A stretch of DNA of 64,000 bases from Lactiplantibacillus garii. Its GTDB lineage: Bacteria > Bacillota > Bacilli > Lactobacillales > Lactobacillaceae. A model generated the notes under the pieces. That model worked only from the letters and a program-made list of their open reading frames with translations. It was not told the origin of the DNA and did not search any database. Position numbers and translations under genes: made by a program. Below are positions 17,875 through 27,639 of this stretch, piece by piece (the first letter of the stretch is position 1; the number at the start of each line of letters is the position of its first letter). The stretch lies in contig NZ_QWZQ01000008.1 of NCBI RefSeq assembly GCF_003885105.1, positions 1 through 64,000 of the forward strand. The letters are read 5' to 3'.

Positions 17875-19740
17875 TTACTTCTTGTCCTTATCTTTATCTA
17901 AGTCTTCGAAGTCGCCGTCAACCGTGTTGTCGTCACCCTTATTATCATCAGCGTTACCCGCAGTTTGACCGTCGGCTCCCGCTTGAGAACCTTGGGCCTG
18001 TTGCGTTTGTTGATAAAGTTTAACGGATAAGTCTTGCACGATCTTGTTCAAGTCATCCTTTTTGGCCTTCATTTCATCAACGTTGTTGTCATCTTGAGCT
18101 TTCTTCAAAGCATCGCGGGCGTCTTGCGCCTTCTTGACTTCTTCGTCAGAAACTTTGCCTTTGAGTTCCTTCAACGTCTTGTCGGTCGTAAAGATCAATT
18201 GGTCAACTTCGTTCTTCAAGTCAACTTCTTCTTTACGCTTCTTATCGGCGTCTTCGTTTTCCTTGGCTTCCTTGACCATTTGATCAATTTCTTCGTCGGA
18301 AAGACCCGATGAACTCTTGATGGTAATCTTTTGTTCCTTGTTCGTGCCCATATCCTTAGCGGAAACGTTCACGATCCCGTTCTTATCAATATCGAACTTA
18401 ACTTCGATTTGAGGAACCCCACGAGGAGCAGCTGGAATATCCGTTAATTGGAAACGACCCAGCGTCTTGTTGTCAGCAGCCATTGGCCGTTCACCTTGTA
18501 AGACGTGGATATCAACGGCTGGTTGGTTATCCGCAGCGGTACTAAAGACTTGGGACTTGCTAGTTGGGATGGTCGTATTGCGATCAATCAACTTCGTGAA
18601 GACCCCACCCATGGTTTCAATCCCAAGGGAAAGTGGCGTAACGTCAAGTAACACAACGTCCTTAACGTCACCGGTAATGACCCCACCTTGAACGGCGGCC
18701 CCTAAAGCAACCGCTTCGTCAGGGTTGATTGAGTGGTTGGATTCTTTACCAGTCCACTTTTCAACGGCGTCTTGCACGGCTGGAATCCGAGTAGACCCAC
18801 CGTTTAAGATCACAACGTCTAAGTCACTAGCTTGTAAGTTAGCATCTTTCAAGGCGTTTTCAACCGGAATCCGGGTCTTTTCAACCAAGTCTTCGGTCAA
18901 TTCGTTAAACTTAGCACGGGTCAACGTGGTTTCCAAGTGTAACGGGCCGTTAGCACCAGCGGAGATAAATGGCAAGCTGATTTGAGCTTCAGAAACCCCG
19001 GAGAGGTCCTTCTTAGCCTTTTCAGCAGCGTCCTTTAACCGTTGCAAGGCCATCTTGTCTTGTGACAAGTCAACACCGTTATCGGCTTTAAAGCCGGCTA
19101 CTAACCAGTCAATGATCTTTTGGTCAAAGTCGTCACCACCAAGGTGAGTATCACCATTAGTTGATAACACTTCAAAGACTCCGTCGCCTAATTCCAGGAT
19201 GGAAACATCAAAAGTCCCACCACCAAGGTCATAGACTAAGATTTTTTCATCTTTATCGGTCTTATCCAAACCATAGGCTAACGCAGCAGCCGTTGGTTCG
19301 TTGATGATCCGTTCAATGTTTAAGCCGGCAATCTTACCAGCATCCTTAGTTGCTTGCCGTTGGGCATCGTTAAAGTACGCCGGAACGGTCACAACGGCCT
19401 TTTCAACCGTGTCGCCTAAGTAATCTTCAGCAAAGCCCTTGATGTATTGTAAAATCATCGCGGAAATTTGTTGCGGCGTGTAGTCCTTACCATCAATGTC
19501 TACTTTGTAGCCCGCTTCACCCATGTGACGCTTGATTGAAGAAACGGTGTTCGGGTTCGTGATGGCTTGCCGCTTGGCAACTTCACCAACCTGCGTTTCA
19601 CCATCTTTAAACGCAACGACTGATGGGACCGTCCGGCCACCTTCAGGAGTCGTGATAATTTTAGGTTCATTACCTTCAAGAACGGCAACTGCTGAGTTAG
19701 TCGTTCCGAGGTCGATACCGATAATTTTATTACTTGCCAT
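17875..19740 (-). CDS. dnaK: Chaperone DnaK (Hsp70)
   Basis: The ATP-driven cytoplasmic chaperone that binds unfolded peptides and works with DnaJ and GrpE. The 621 residues carry the N-terminal GIDLGTTNS phosphate-binding motif, [10 protein letters not shown] near 170, NGGSTRIP near 310, a substrate-binding domain and a helical lid. The Gln/Gly/Asp-rich acidic tail ends in Asp/Lys repeats. The N-terminal domain has the 24-residue gap typical of Gram-positive DnaK. The start follows an AGAGG site. Confidence 0.98.
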   Translation of the reverse strand: MASNKIIGIDLGTTNSAVAVLEGNEPKIITTPEGGRTVPSVVAFKDGETQVGEVAKRQAITNPNTVSSIKRHMGEAGYKVDIDGKDYTPQQISAMILQYIKGFAEDYLGDTVEKAVVTVPAYFNDAQRQATKDAGKIAGLNIERIINEPTAAALAYGLDKTDKDEKILVYDLGGGTFDVSILELGDGVFEVLSTNGDTHLGGDDFDQKIIDWLVAGFKADNGVDLSQDKMALQRLKDAAEKAKKDLSGVSEAQISLPFISAGANGPLHLETTLTRAKFNELTEDLVEKTRIPVENALKDANLQASDLDVVILNGGSTRIPAVQDAVEKWTGKESNHSINPDEAVALGAAVQGGVITGDVKDVVLLDVTPLSLGIETMGGVFTKLIDRNTTIPTSKSQVFSTAADNQPAVDIHVLQGERPMAADNKTLGRFQLTDIPAAPRGVPQIEVKFDIDKNGIVNVSAKDMGTNKEQKITIKSSSGLSDEEIDQMVKEAKENEDADKKRKEEVDLKNEVDQLIFTTDKTLKELKGKVSDEEVKKAQDARDALKKAQDDNNVDEMKAKKDDLNKIVQDLSVKLYQQTQQAQGSQAGADGQTAGNADDNKGDDNTVDGDFEDLDKDKDKK

Positions 19741-19780
19741 AAATTAACAAACCTCTTTTATTTAATATTTGATTTCAAAG

Positions 19781-20383
19781 TTATTGTGCCACAACGACCA
19801 TCGCCGCGCGTAACGTCCGGTCCTTGAAAAGGTAACCCTTTTGCAGAACTTGAACGACCGTGTCAGCCGGATGGTCCTTGTCAGCGGGAACCGTTTGAAC
19901 CGCTTGGTGAACGTTGGGATCAAACTTTTCACCGTCAGCGGGAACTTCGGTAACGGCGTGCTTCTTCAAAGCGTCTTGTAAATGGCCGTAAACCATTTCA
20001 ACACCCTTCTTAAGTTGTTGCGCCGCCTCATCGTCCGCCTGGGTCGCTAACGCCCGTTCCAAGTTATCTAAAACGGGTAGGACGTCTTTGGCCAACGATT
20101 GACCGTCGTATTTAAGGATGGCGGCCTGCTCCTTCTTGTTGCGGTTTTGCATGTTCACAATTTCCGCTTGCGCTCGAAGTAGTTGGTCATCCTTTTGATC
20201 AAGTTGGTCCTTTAAGCTTTGGATCTGCTCATCACGCGGATCTTTAGCCGTTTGTTTATCCGCTGCACTCGATGCTGTTTCACTGGCAGTCGAAGTTGCG
20301 GCTTGACTAGCTTCACTAGTCGTACTGGTTGCCGTTGAAGTTTGTTCTTCAGCCGCTTCAGCACTCTTTGTTTCTTTAGCCAA
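19781..20383 (-). CDS. grpE: Nucleotide exchange factor GrpE
   Basis: The exchange factor that releases ADP from DnaK. The C-terminal 140 residues are the conserved coiled-coil and beta-wing domain. The first 60 residues are a Ser/Thr/Ala/Glu-rich disordered extension. The start is uncertain. An ATG at 20392 directly abuts the AGGGAG ribosome binding site, whereas a TTG at 20383 lies nine bases after it, so the TTG (200 aa) is preferred. An upstream GTG at 20407 overlaps the hrcA stop. Translation is likely coupled to hrcA. Confidence 0.93.
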   Translation of the reverse strand: MAKETKSAEAAEEQTSTATSTTSEASQAATSTASETASSAADKQTAKDPRDEQIQSLKDQLDQKDDQLLRAQAEIVNMQNRNKKEQAAILKYDGQSLAKDVLPVLDNLERALATQADDEAAQQLKKGVEMVYGHLQDALKKHAVTEVPADGEKFDPNVHQAVQTVPADKDHPADTVVQVLQKGYLFKDRTLRAAMVVVAQ

Positions 20384-20403
20384 TGCTTTCATCTCCCTGT
20401 CCG

Positions 20404-21447
20404 TCACTCGTCAAAGTACCGGTAATAATCTAATAATTTGCGGGCAAGTTCCCGCTGGAACGCGCCCATCAGTCCAATCATCCGGGAATACGGCATGGCG
20501 GTCGGCCCCAGGATGGCAATCATCCCTTTACCGTGCCGGTCAACGTCGTAAGTCGCGGTGATCAAACTATAATCCTTTAACAAATCGTTGGTGATCTCAT
20601 TACCGATACGAACCTGAATGTGTTGGCCTGGTGGGCCAATCACGTTCGCTAGGCTATCCGTTTGGTCGAGCAACGAGTACAATGACTGTAATTCCTTAGG
20701 GTTCTGCTGATTGGTATAATTGAATAAGTTCAATTTACCACCCACGTAAAACCGCTCGGAAGCTGCCTTGGACAATACACTGCCAAAAATATCAAGGAAC
20801 CCGTCAGGATCTTGCAAATACTTTGCGAGTTTTAACGGAATTTCTTTCTGTAATTTTCGCAGGACGTCTTGTAACGGCAGCCCAATCAACTGATCATCAA
20901 TGAACCGCACGACCGGTTCCAATTCGTCACCGGTCAAGTCATTAGGAATCGTAAACGTTTGGTTTTCAACGTCCCCGTTATTCGTCACGAGAATCGCCAT
21001 CACCTGGTGATTACCTAGTGGAACTAGGCGAAAACCACTCAACCGACTGTCCTTTAACTCGGGCCGCAGCGTAAACGTCGTGTAACTTGTCAATTGTGAC
21101 AAGATATCGGCGGATTGCGCCACGATTTCGTCGATCTTATGAAATTCACCACCCAACGAATGTTGAATGACTTTCAGGTCCTGACCATCAACCTTTTCAG
21201 GTTTCAGGATATGGTCAACGTAGTACCGGTACCCCTTGATGGACGGAATTCGACCTGAAGATAGGTGCGTTTTAACGATCAACCCCAGATCCTCGAGTCG
21301 GGCCATCTCGTTACGGATGGTCGCGGAGCTGACTTTCATTGGCAACTCTTGAACGAGGGACTTGGAACCAACGGGGTTACCGCCTTCGGTATAGTCACGG
21401 ACAATCGCCTTTAAAATTAGGCTTTGTCGTTCAGTTAACGTGATCAT
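20404..21447 (-). CDS. hrcA: Heat-inducible repressor HrcA
   Basis: The repressor that binds CIRCE operators and shuts off dnaK and groE type operons; its folding depends on GroEL, which makes it the heat sensor. The 347 residues have an N-terminal winged helix (about 1-75, with the SSATIRNEM recognition helix near 40), a GAF-like middle and an inserted dimerisation domain. The ATG at 21447 lies very close to its GAGGTG site; GTG at 21450 is an alternative. Two CIRCE elements upstream show autoregulation. It is first in hrcA-grpE-dnaK-dnaJ. Confidence 0.96.
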   Translation of the reverse strand: MITLTERQSLILKAIVRDYTEGGNPVGSKSLVQELPMKVSSATIRNEMARLEDLGLIVKTHLSSGRIPSIKGYRYYVDHILKPEKVDGQDLKVIQHSLGGEFHKIDEIVAQSADILSQLTSYTTFTLRPELKDSRLSGFRLVPLGNHQVMAILVTNNGDVENQTFTIPNDLTGDELEPVVRFIDDQLIGLPLQDVLRKLQKEIPLKLAKYLQDPDGFLDIFGSVLSKAASERFYVGGKLNLFNYTNQQNPKELQSLYSLLDQTDSLANVIGPPGQHIQVRIGNEITNDLLKDYSLITATYDVDRHGKGMIAILGPTAMPYSRMIGLMGAFQRELARKLLDYYRYFDE

Positions 21448-21456
21448 CACCTCTTT

Positions 21457-21483
21457 TTAGCACTTAACATAATGGAGTGCTAA
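21457..21483. promoter_or_regulatory. CIRCE operator, proximal copy
   Basis: TTAGCACTT, nine bases, GAGTGCTAA. One base differs from the consensus left arm. It lies within 10 bp of the hrcA start, so it can also affect translation initiation. Confidence 0.95.
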
Positions 21484-21596
21484 CACAGTTACTAATATAA
21501 CAACCCTTCGAATGAAAGTCAAGGAAGGACAAAGTATTTTTAGGAAGCAATCAACTTTCAACCCTGTCCCGCTCATCCTTTCGCACAACCTATATA

Positions 21597-21623
21597 TTAG
21601 CACTCTTATCATCAGAGTGCTAA
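21597..21623. promoter_or_regulatory. CIRCE operator overlapping the hrcA promoter
   Basis: A perfect TTAGCACTC-N9-GAGTGCTAA. On the minus strand the left arm provides a -35-like TTAGCA and the bases after the right arm a -10-like TAATAT at 18-bp spacing. HrcA bound here would cover the promoter. Confidence 0.95.
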
Positions 21624-21662
21624 TGATAAACGCGCTGACCGTAAAAACAATTGGAACAAAAC

Positions 21663-21714
21663 GATAAGCCGCGTAAATTACTCAAAATAAACTGAGCAAT
21701 TTACGCGGCTTATC
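21663..21714. terminator. Long hairpin terminator between alsD and hrcA
   Basis: A near-perfect 22-bp stem (GATAAGCCGCGTAAATT paired with AATTTACGCGGCTTATC, extended through CTCA/TGAG) with an 8-nt loop. On the minus strand it ends in CGTTTTG. It separates alsD-ribF-truB from the heat-shock unit. Confidence 0.75.
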
Positions 21715-21773
21715 TTTCCGTTACAACGGTGTCCAAACGGGGACCAAAAATCACTTTGTTCCACGCTCGATAA

Positions 21774-22487
21774 TTACCGTTCCGCCTTATTAATGGCGTG
21801 GTCGATCGTTTCATTATCAAATTCTTCTTGTAAATAGGCTTCGTTATCAATCGGTAAGTGCACGTGAAAGTCCGCAAAGTGCTGAACTTTTAAAACGGCC
21901 TGATCCACGTCAAACGCTAACAAGTGTCCGCCGAGCTGGTGATCCTGACTTAGAAAGTGCAGGTGAAACCCACCCACCGTGGCGCCCTGAAAGAGGTGTG
22001 GCGCGTAGTAGCCAATGATGGTCCCCTTTACGTTATCACCACTAAATTCGGGCTGCGTAGCGGTTGCCTGAACCAGGGTCTTGTACGGCGGTTGTTGACG
22101 GGGAGCAACGCGGGTCTTAATGTGTTTAAACGTTCCGTCGACACGGATCGCCGCAAAGACGTTCTTTAACCGGTAATCCTTGACAACTTGCGTTTCAAAG
22201 TCGGCCTGGGCCACGTCCGTTAACGGCGCGCTCACGTCGGGCTTTTCAAAATGCACCGACGCAAACGGCAACGTTTCGTGCGCTTCAATTTCACGCACTT
22301 GACCGTCTTCTCGCGCCTGGTAGGCGTGCCCGTCTAAAATAATCACTTCACCGTTCAGGCCGTCAAGCGTGCCGATCCCGGTATCACCGTGGCTTAGTAA
22401 CTCACCAGCCGTAATTGTGCCGTCAAATAAACCGGGCACTAATAACCCTAACGTTCCGTGCTGAAAAATCGTATCCGTCGTTGCCAT
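21774..22487 (-). CDS. alsD: Alpha-acetolactate decarboxylase
   Basis: Converts 2-acetolactate to acetoin and CO2, diverting pyruvate away from acids and from branched-chain amino acid synthesis. At 237 residues it has the family length, with the zinc-binding HLHF and GGH motifs near 185-200 and the N-terminal GTLG/LFDG signature. Its start overlaps the ribF stop by one base (TAATG), so it is translationally coupled to a riboflavin kinase gene, an unusual partner. No alsS lies in the window. A long hairpin follows. Confidence 0.95.
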   Translation of the reverse strand: MATTDTIFQHGTLGLLVPGLFDGTITAGELLSHGDTGIGTLDGLNGEVIILDGHAYQAREDGQVREIEAHETLPFASVHFEKPDVSAPLTDVAQADFETQVVKDYRLKNVFAAIRVDGTFKHIKTRVAPRQQPPYKTLVQATATQPEFSGDNVKGTIIGYYAPHLFQGATVGGFHLHFLSQDHQLGGHLLAFDVDQAVLKVQHFADFHVHLPIDNEAYLQEEFDNETIDHAINKAER

Positions 22488-23494
22488 TACGCTTCCTCCG
22501 TTTTAGTTGAATTTTTTCCTGCGAGCGTGACTAACCGGGGCTCCGCGGTAAACGGGTGAGCCGCGTAGTAGTCCCGGGTCCCCTGTTCGTCACGTTTTAA
22601 CTGTGCAACCAGTTCGTCGGCACCGGCAAATTTGACCTCGCCACGCATCCGGTGAGCCCACCGCACCGTAACGGTCTGCCCGTAAATATCCCCGCTAAAA
22701 TCGAGTAGGTTAATTTCAATGGTAATGGGCCGGTCGTCGCCAAACGTTACGTTACGACCAACCGAGGCCATCCCCATCACCCACCGCGTCCCAACTTGGA
22801 CCATGGTCGCGTAAATACCAATGCCCGGCACCCGGGTATTACTACTGTGGGCCACGTTAGCCGTGGGAAAACCGAGGGTGCGTCCGCGCGCTTCACCGTG
22901 GACCACTTTCCCGGCCGTTTCGTACTGGTAACCCAGTAACTCATCGGCTAAATCAACGTCACCCGTATCGAGTGCCGTTCTGATCCGGGTTGAACTAATC
23001 TTTTGTGCACCCAAGACCGCTTTAGGGACCTCGATGATGTCAAAGCGGCCGCGAGCATAGCCGCCGAGTTTTTGCATATTGGCCGTATCCGCCGGTCCGT
23101 ACGTGTAGTCGAACCCCGCAACGACCGTCTGGGCGTGGAGATCAACAATCAGCTCGTCCACGAACGTTTGTGGGGGTAACGCCCCCACGGCTGCGTCAAA
23201 GTGCAACACGTACAGTAAATCGACTCCCATTTCCGCCATGAGCGCCGTTTTTTGTGCGACCGTCGTGAGGTACCGCACGTGGTCGGGATCCGCCCGTTTA
23301 AAAACGACGGACGGGTGTTGATCAAAAGTCATCACGGCCAGTTGGGCGTGTTTAGCTCGCGCCGCTTTACGAGCAGCCGCAACGACTTGCTGATGGCCGC
23401 GGTGCACACCGTCAAAGAAGCCGAGGGCCAAAACACTTGGTCCCGCCGGAATCAAACGTCGATCCACCGGGTACTGTAAATTAATCACCTGCAT
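22487..23494 (-). CDS. ribF: Bifunctional riboflavin kinase / FAD synthetase
   Basis: Phosphorylates riboflavin to FMN and adenylylates FMN to FAD. The 335 residues have an N-terminal nucleotidyltransferase domain (FFDGVHRGHQ near 27, SSTRIR near 162) and a C-terminal flavokinase domain (about 185-310, with GFPTAN). It lies 12 bp after truB in the usual Firmicutes order and overlaps alsD. An AAGGAG ribosome binding site precedes the ATG. Confidence 0.97.
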   Translation of the reverse strand: MQVINLQYPVDRRLIPAGPSVLALGFFDGVHRGHQQVVAAARKAARAKHAQLAVMTFDQHPSVVFKRADPDHVRYLTTVAQKTALMAEMGVDLLYVLHFDAAVGALPPQTFVDELIVDLHAQTVVAGFDYTYGPADTANMQKLGGYARGRFDIIEVPKAVLGAQKISSTRIRTALDTGDVDLADELLGYQYETAGKVVHGEARGRTLGFPTANVAHSSNTRVPGIGIYATMVQVGTRWVMGMASVGRNVTFGDDRPITIEINLLDFSGDIYGQTVTVRWAHRMRGEVKFAGADELVAQLKRDEQGTRDYYAAHPFTAEPRLVTLAGKNSTKTEEA

Positions 23495-23506
23495 GAAAAG
23501 AACTCC

Positions 23507-24430
23507 TTAATTGACCGAGAACATTTTAAACGGTTTATACCGTCGTTCGTCTGGTCGGTAACTATATAGACATTTTAGGCTGTCTTGGTAAATTAACGCA
23601 ACCATTGGGCTCGCAGCGGGATCACTAAGCTGCAGATCCGCCGCGGTCAGCCACACCCCGTTTTTAACTTTGGCCCAGATGGCGGCATTAATAACGACCC
23701 GGGGATACTGGCGCAGCGCCTGGTCGATCGGTTTAAGTAAATCACCCGCGGTCCCGTTAGCAACGTGGTCGGTAATCTGTTCAAAGGTCACGGTTTCGTC
23801 TAACGTGAAGCCCCCGCTCTTTAGCCGGGTCAAGTCACTCATTACCGCTGGCACTCCTAACGCCTTGCCAGCGTCAACCGCTAACGTCCGGACGTAGGTT
23901 CCCTTACTGCAATCGACCGTAAAGTAAATCGTCTGGGTCTGGTGTTCTGAATCGTACGTCGCCGGCTGGCGTTGCTTAAAACTGGTAATCGTCACGTGCC
24001 GCACCGGCCGTTCAACGGTTTCACCGTTGCGCGCGTAATCGTAGAGGCGCCGACCATTGACTTTAACGGCCGAAAACATTGGTGGAATCTGCGTCAATTC
24101 GCCCGTCATCTGCGTCAGAACCGCGTCGATCCGTTCTTTGCTGAACGGTGTGGTGATTGGTTGACGCTCAACTTCTTCACCATCAAGATCCTCGGTGGTG
24201 GTTGCAAAGCCCAGCGTAATGCTCCCCTGATACCGTTTGCCGGACGCCACTAAAAATTGAACGACCTTCGTGGCGTTACCGATACAGATGGGCAACACCC
24301 CGTCTACGTTGGGATCCAACGTTCCCGAATGCCCCACCTTGCGCGTTTGATAAAGCTTGCGGACCTTTGCGACACAATCAAAACTGGTCATCCCGCGGGG
24401 TTTATAAAGTGGTAAAATTCCGTCTGTCAT
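23507..24430 (-). CDS. truB: tRNA pseudouridine(55) synthase
   Basis: Isomerises U55 in the T loop of tRNAs. The 307 residues have the catalytic Asp in GHSGTLDP near residue 39, the GIL/KPRGMTS start, and a C-terminal PUA-like region. In Firmicutes truB normally follows rbfA directly, but here about 6.7 kb of aromatic amino acid genes lie between them and truB has its own promoter. AAAAAGGAG precedes the ATG. Confidence 0.97.
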   Translation of the reverse strand: MTDGILPLYKPRGMTSFDCVAKVRKLYQTRKVGHSGTLDPNVDGVLPICIGNATKVVQFLVASGKRYQGSITLGFATTTEDLDGEEVERQPITTPFSKERIDAVLTQMTGELTQIPPMFSAVKVNGRRLYDYARNGETVERPVRHVTITSFKQRQPATYDSEHQTQTIYFTVDCSKGTYVRTLAVDAGKALGVPAVMSDLTRLKSGGFTLDETVTFEQITDHVANGTAGDLLKPIDQALRQYPRVVINAAIWAKVKNGVWLTAADLQLSDPAASPMVALIYQDSLKCLYSYRPDERRYKPFKMFSVN

Positions 24431-24531
24431 TAAAAACTCCTTTTTAACTAGTTCTAGTTTCTTCTATATTAGTAGTCCTGATAATTCCTAGACCCATATT
24501 CGGTAATGATTCATTATTCCAAACGTTTTTC

Positions 24532-24567
24532 AGTATACCACATCAGCCCCAATTGCAAGCGCTTAAA
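24532..24567 (-). promoter_or_regulatory. truB promoter overlapped by a cre-like site
   Basis: The minus strand has an extended -10 TGGTATACT (TATACT at 24532-24537) and a -35-like TTGCAA or CTTGCA 15-16 bp upstream. TTGCAAGCGCTTAAA (24553-24567) matches the cre consensus for CcpA at all but one fixed position and covers the -35, so carbon catabolite control of truB-ribF-alsD is possible. Confidence 0.5.
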
Positions 24568-24600
24568 TATGCAAAAAGCCGCAGCGTTCACTTGAACACC

Positions 24601-24643
24601 AAAAGCTCCGCCGCGCCCCCTCATGGGAACCACTCGGCGGAGC
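24601..24643 (-). terminator. Terminator of the aromatic amino acid operon
   Basis: GCTCCGCC (24605-24612) pairs with GGCGGAGC (24636-24643). The loop holds a further GC-rich stem, and TTTT follows on the minus strand. It lies 60 bp past aroK. Confidence 0.8.
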
Positions 24644-24702
24644 AAGGTCTAACTCAGCGTGACCAGTGCTAAGCGATTATTGATATTCAGTTACCCATTA
24701 TT

Positions 24703-25224
24703 TTAAGCCTGCGCGGCAACCCGCCGTTCACCTAACCACGTTTGAATCCGCGTCACGATCTGCTGGGGCGCTAACTGGTCCGTTTGGATCACCAGGTCAG
24801 CAGCCCGGGCGTATAACGCGGCCCGCCGTTGTTTTAAAGCCAGCAATGCCTGCGTATCCAGCTCGTTGACTAATGGCCGTTGATCGTCGTTTTGGACCCG
24901 TTGTAAAATCGTTTGATCACTCGCTTCTAGCCAAATCACCGGTACCGGACTTGCCGTCAGAATGGCGGCATTACTATCGATTGTCGGTGTTCCGCCACCC
25001 GTTGATAAAATTCCCGGTTGGTGGATCGCATTGGCTAGTGTTCGCTGTTCAAGTTGACGAAAATAAGCCTCCCCGTGCTGGTCAAAGATTGCCGTGATTG
25101 GTTGGCCGGCCCGTTGAACGATCAGGTCGTCCAGATCCGCGTGTTTTGTTGCTAAGGCCGCGGCTAATAACCGCCCGACCGTTGTTTTCCCACTACCCAT
25201 GAACCCAATTAAAATTGCTCGCAT
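24703..25224 (-). CDS. aroK: Shikimate kinase
   Basis: Phosphorylates shikimate with ATP, the fifth step towards chorismate. It is a P-loop kinase of 173 residues with Walker A GFMGSGKTT at the N-terminus, the shikimate-binding DLD near 33 and the GGG segment near 78. The start is the ATG at 25224. Its AGGAGG ribosome binding site lies inside the last codons of tyrA, so the two are coupled; the open frame extends further upstream but only within tyrA. It is the last gene of the operon. Confidence 0.96.
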   Translation of the reverse strand: MRAILIGFMGSGKTTVGRLLAAALATKHADLDDLIVQRAGQPITAIFDQHGEAYFRQLEQRTLANAIHQPGILSTGGGTPTIDSNAAILTASPVPVIWLEASDQTILQRVQNDDQRPLVNELDTQALLALKQRRAALYARAADLVIQTDQLAPQQIVTRIQTWLGERRVAAQA

Positions 25225-25225
25225 C

Positions 25226-26323
25226 TTAATTCCTCCTAACGATCTCGTAACCGGCTGACCGCAGTAATTCGGCCGCCGAATCCCGCGTGTCGGCGTTACC
25301 AAACGTGACCTGTAAAACGCCGTCAACTTCTTCGCGGATCTCTAAAATATGAATATTGACTAAACTCAGTTGGGCACTGGCCAGGCGTTTGGTGACGTCG
25401 GCAATTGCCCCGACCCGGTCGGGAACGTTCAAAAACAGGTCAAAAAAATTAGGTAAGCTGCCGAGGTGTTCCGGTCCCAAGTGGTCGCGGGTCACCTTTG
25501 CCGCCGTAAAAAATTGCTTGATTGCGGGCGCATCACCAGCACTGATCGCCGTTTGAATCTCCCGTAATTTATCAATATAATCCTGTAATTGGTGGGTTAC
25601 GAGTTGGCCGTTTGCCAGTAAGATCGCCGTCCACATGGTCGGGTCCGAACTTGCGATCCGCGTCATACTTTTGAAGCCCCCCGCAGCGAGCCGTAACCCT
25701 AGCGGTGAGTCGGCTAACGCGGTATGGGTCTGGTTGACCAACGCCGCGGCCACAACGTGTGGGACGTGACTAAGTTGACCGACGATCCGGTCGTGTTGTC
25801 TGGGCGTGACCGTTAGCCATTTAACCCGCGTACCCGCTAATAGGGTTTGTAATTGTGCGACCGCGTCCGCAGCCGCCAATCCCGGGACGAGAAAATAAAA
25901 GGCGTTTTCAAACAGATCCGCCCGCCCCGCGGTCACCCCGGACTTATGGGACCCCGCCATCGGGTGCCCACCGATGAAGGTCACGCCCCGTTGTCCGAGT
26001 TCGCGACTCGCCGCCATGACGGTCCGTTTCGTACTGCCAACGTCGGTCACAATAACGTTCAGCTTTAAAGTCAGGGTCGCGAGTTGCCTAAGGTCAGCGC
26101 AGATCACACTCACTGGTCCGGCTAAGATGATCACGTCGGCGCTCCGTGCACTTTTTGAGAAATCGTGACTCACTTCATCAACGATCGTTTGTTGCCGCGC
26201 GTAGTTTAAGCTGGCCGCGTTGACGTCACACCCCACTAGGTATACCGCCGGGTGAGCGGCGCGGATGGCTAAGGCCAGCGAACTCCCAATCAGGCCCAGC
26301 CCCTTGATCAAAACCCGGGTCAT
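25226..26323 (-). CDS. tyrA: Prephenate dehydrogenase with ACT domain
   Basis: Oxidatively decarboxylates prephenate to 4-hydroxyphenylpyruvate on the tyrosine branch. The 365 residues show a Rossmann domain with GLGLIGSSLA at the N-terminus, a helical dimerisation domain with the catalytic GGHPMAGSH near 118, and a C-terminal ACT domain (about 295-362), which in the family binds tyrosine for feedback inhibition. The start overlaps the end of aroA by four bases. Confidence 0.96.
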   Translation of the reverse strand: MTRVLIKGLGLIGSSLALAIRAAHPAVYLVGCDVNAASLNYARQQTIVDEVSHDFSKSARSADVIILAGPVSVICADLRQLATLTLKLNVIVTDVGSTKRTVMAASRELGQRGVTFIGGHPMAGSHKSGVTAGRADLFENAFYFLVPGLAAADAVAQLQTLLAGTRVKWLTVTPRQHDRIVGQLSHVPHVVAAALVNQTHTALADSPLGLRLAAGGFKSMTRIASSDPTMWTAILLANGQLVTHQLQDYIDKLREIQTAISAGDAPAIKQFFTAAKVTRDHLGPEHLGSLPNFFDLFLNVPDRVGAIADVTKRLASAQLSLVNIHILEIREEVDGVLQVTFGNADTRDSAAELLRSAGYEIVRRN

Positions 26324-27630
26324 GACACCGCCTCCCCGCTGGGTAACAGTCGCTGCAGGTCGGCAAAGAATCCGGGGTACGAGATGTTGATTGCTTCCGC
26401 TCCGGATAGCGTCGTGGGTGTCGATAACCTCAGGGCGGCAATTGCCATCATCATGCCAATTCGGTGGTCCCCATGACTATCAAAGTTTGGCGTTTGTAAC
26501 TGCCACGCTGGTCGACCATCGATCACAAAGCCGTCTGGTTGCTCGGTAATCTGAACCCCCAACTTGGATAGTTCCGTCACAATGGTCGCGATTCGGTCGG
26601 TCTCCTTGACCCGCAGTTCTTCGGCACCGCTGATCACGCTGATGCCATCGGCGGTCGCCGCCAACAGCGCGACCAGCGGTAATTCATCGATCACCGCCGG
26701 AACGTCCTTGGCCGTTAATCGAATCGGCTTTAAAGTGGAAAAGGCAATCTCAACGTTTCCCAGTGGTTCACCCGGGTTAGTCAGCCGTTCAACGCTAACG
26801 TCCCCGCCCATCCGTTTTAAGACCGTCAAGAAACCACTGCGGGTCGGATTTAACCCGACACGTTCCAAGCGGATCCGCGAACCCGGCACGATACTAGCCG
26901 CCGCCATGAAAAATGCTGCTGATGACAAATCCCCGGGTACCGTGAGCGTTTGACCAACTAGTTGCGGGTGCGGTTGAACCGTGATCGTACGGCCATCGGC
27001 GGCCGTTTCAAGTTGTCCGCCAAAAACGCGTAACAGCCGTTCAGTATGGTCGCGGGTCGGCAATTTTTCCACGATGGTACTGGGGCCGTCCGCGGATAGT
27101 GCGGCTAAGATCAACGCACTCTTAACCTGGGCACTCGCCACGGTCATTTGAACGTTGGTTGCGTGTAACGGCCGGCCGTGGATCGTTAAGGGCAAGTGAC
27201 CGGCCGTTAGCTCAATTGCCGCCCCCATCGTCGCTAACGGCTCACTGACGCGGGCCATTGGCCGTTGACTCAAAGAAGGGTCACCGACCAACGTCGAGTC
27301 AAACGGCTGACCAGCTAATAGTCCGGTCAGTAACCGGGTCGCCGTGCCGGCGTTGCCCATGTCGAGGGGGACCGTGGCGGCAGTCAGGCCGTGACGCTCC
27401 CGACCAGTTACCGTGACGGTCGTACCTTGACGCGTGATTGGCACCCCGAGGGACCTTAACGCGTTTAACGTCGATAAACAATCGTCCGCGGTCAAGAAGT
27501 GCTTCAGGACCGTCTGCCCGGAGCTGATTGCACCGAGCATTAGTCCGCGGTGGGAAATGCTCTTATCCCCCGGTACCGTGAGCCGACCGTGTAGCCCGTT
27601 GAACGGGCGCGTATTTAACTTAATTTTCAT
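26320..27630 (-). CDS. aroA: 5-enolpyruvylshikimate-3-phosphate synthase
   Basis: Transfers the enolpyruvyl group of PEP to shikimate-3-phosphate. The 436 residues carry the substrate-binding GDKSISHR motif near 22, the GNAGT motif near 95, the late Asp/Glu catalytic region (DELPL near 312) and RVKETDR near 345. The ATG at 27630 is preferred because AGGTGAT lies just before it; a GTG at 27639 is also open. The ribosome binding site lies in the 3' part of the preceding broken gene. Confidence 0.96.
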   Translation of the reverse strand: MKIKLNTRPFNGLHGRLTVPGDKSISHRGLMLGAISSGQTVLKHFLTADDCLSTLNALRSLGVPITRQGTTVTVTGRERHGLTAATVPLDMGNAGTATRLLTGLLAGQPFDSTLVGDPSLSQRPMARVSEPLATMGAAIELTAGHLPLTIHGRPLHATNVQMTVASAQVKSALILAALSADGPSTIVEKLPTRDHTERLLRVFGGQLETAADGRTITVQPHPQLVGQTLTVPGDLSSAAFFMAAASIVPGSRIRLERVGLNPTRSGFLTVLKRMGGDVSVERLTNPGEPLGNVEIAFSTLKPIRLTAKDVPAVIDELPLVALLAATADGISVISGAEELRVKETDRIATIVTELSKLGVQITEQPDGFVIDGRPAWQLQTPNFDSHGDHRIGMMMAIAALRLSTPTTLSGAEAINISYPGFFADLQRLLPSGEAVS

Positions 27631-27639
27631 TTTAATCAC

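Noticed and set aside
24553-24567. cre site as firm evidence for CcpA control of truB
   Set aside because: One consensus position fails and truB is a housekeeping gene; kept only as a possibility in the promoter entry.
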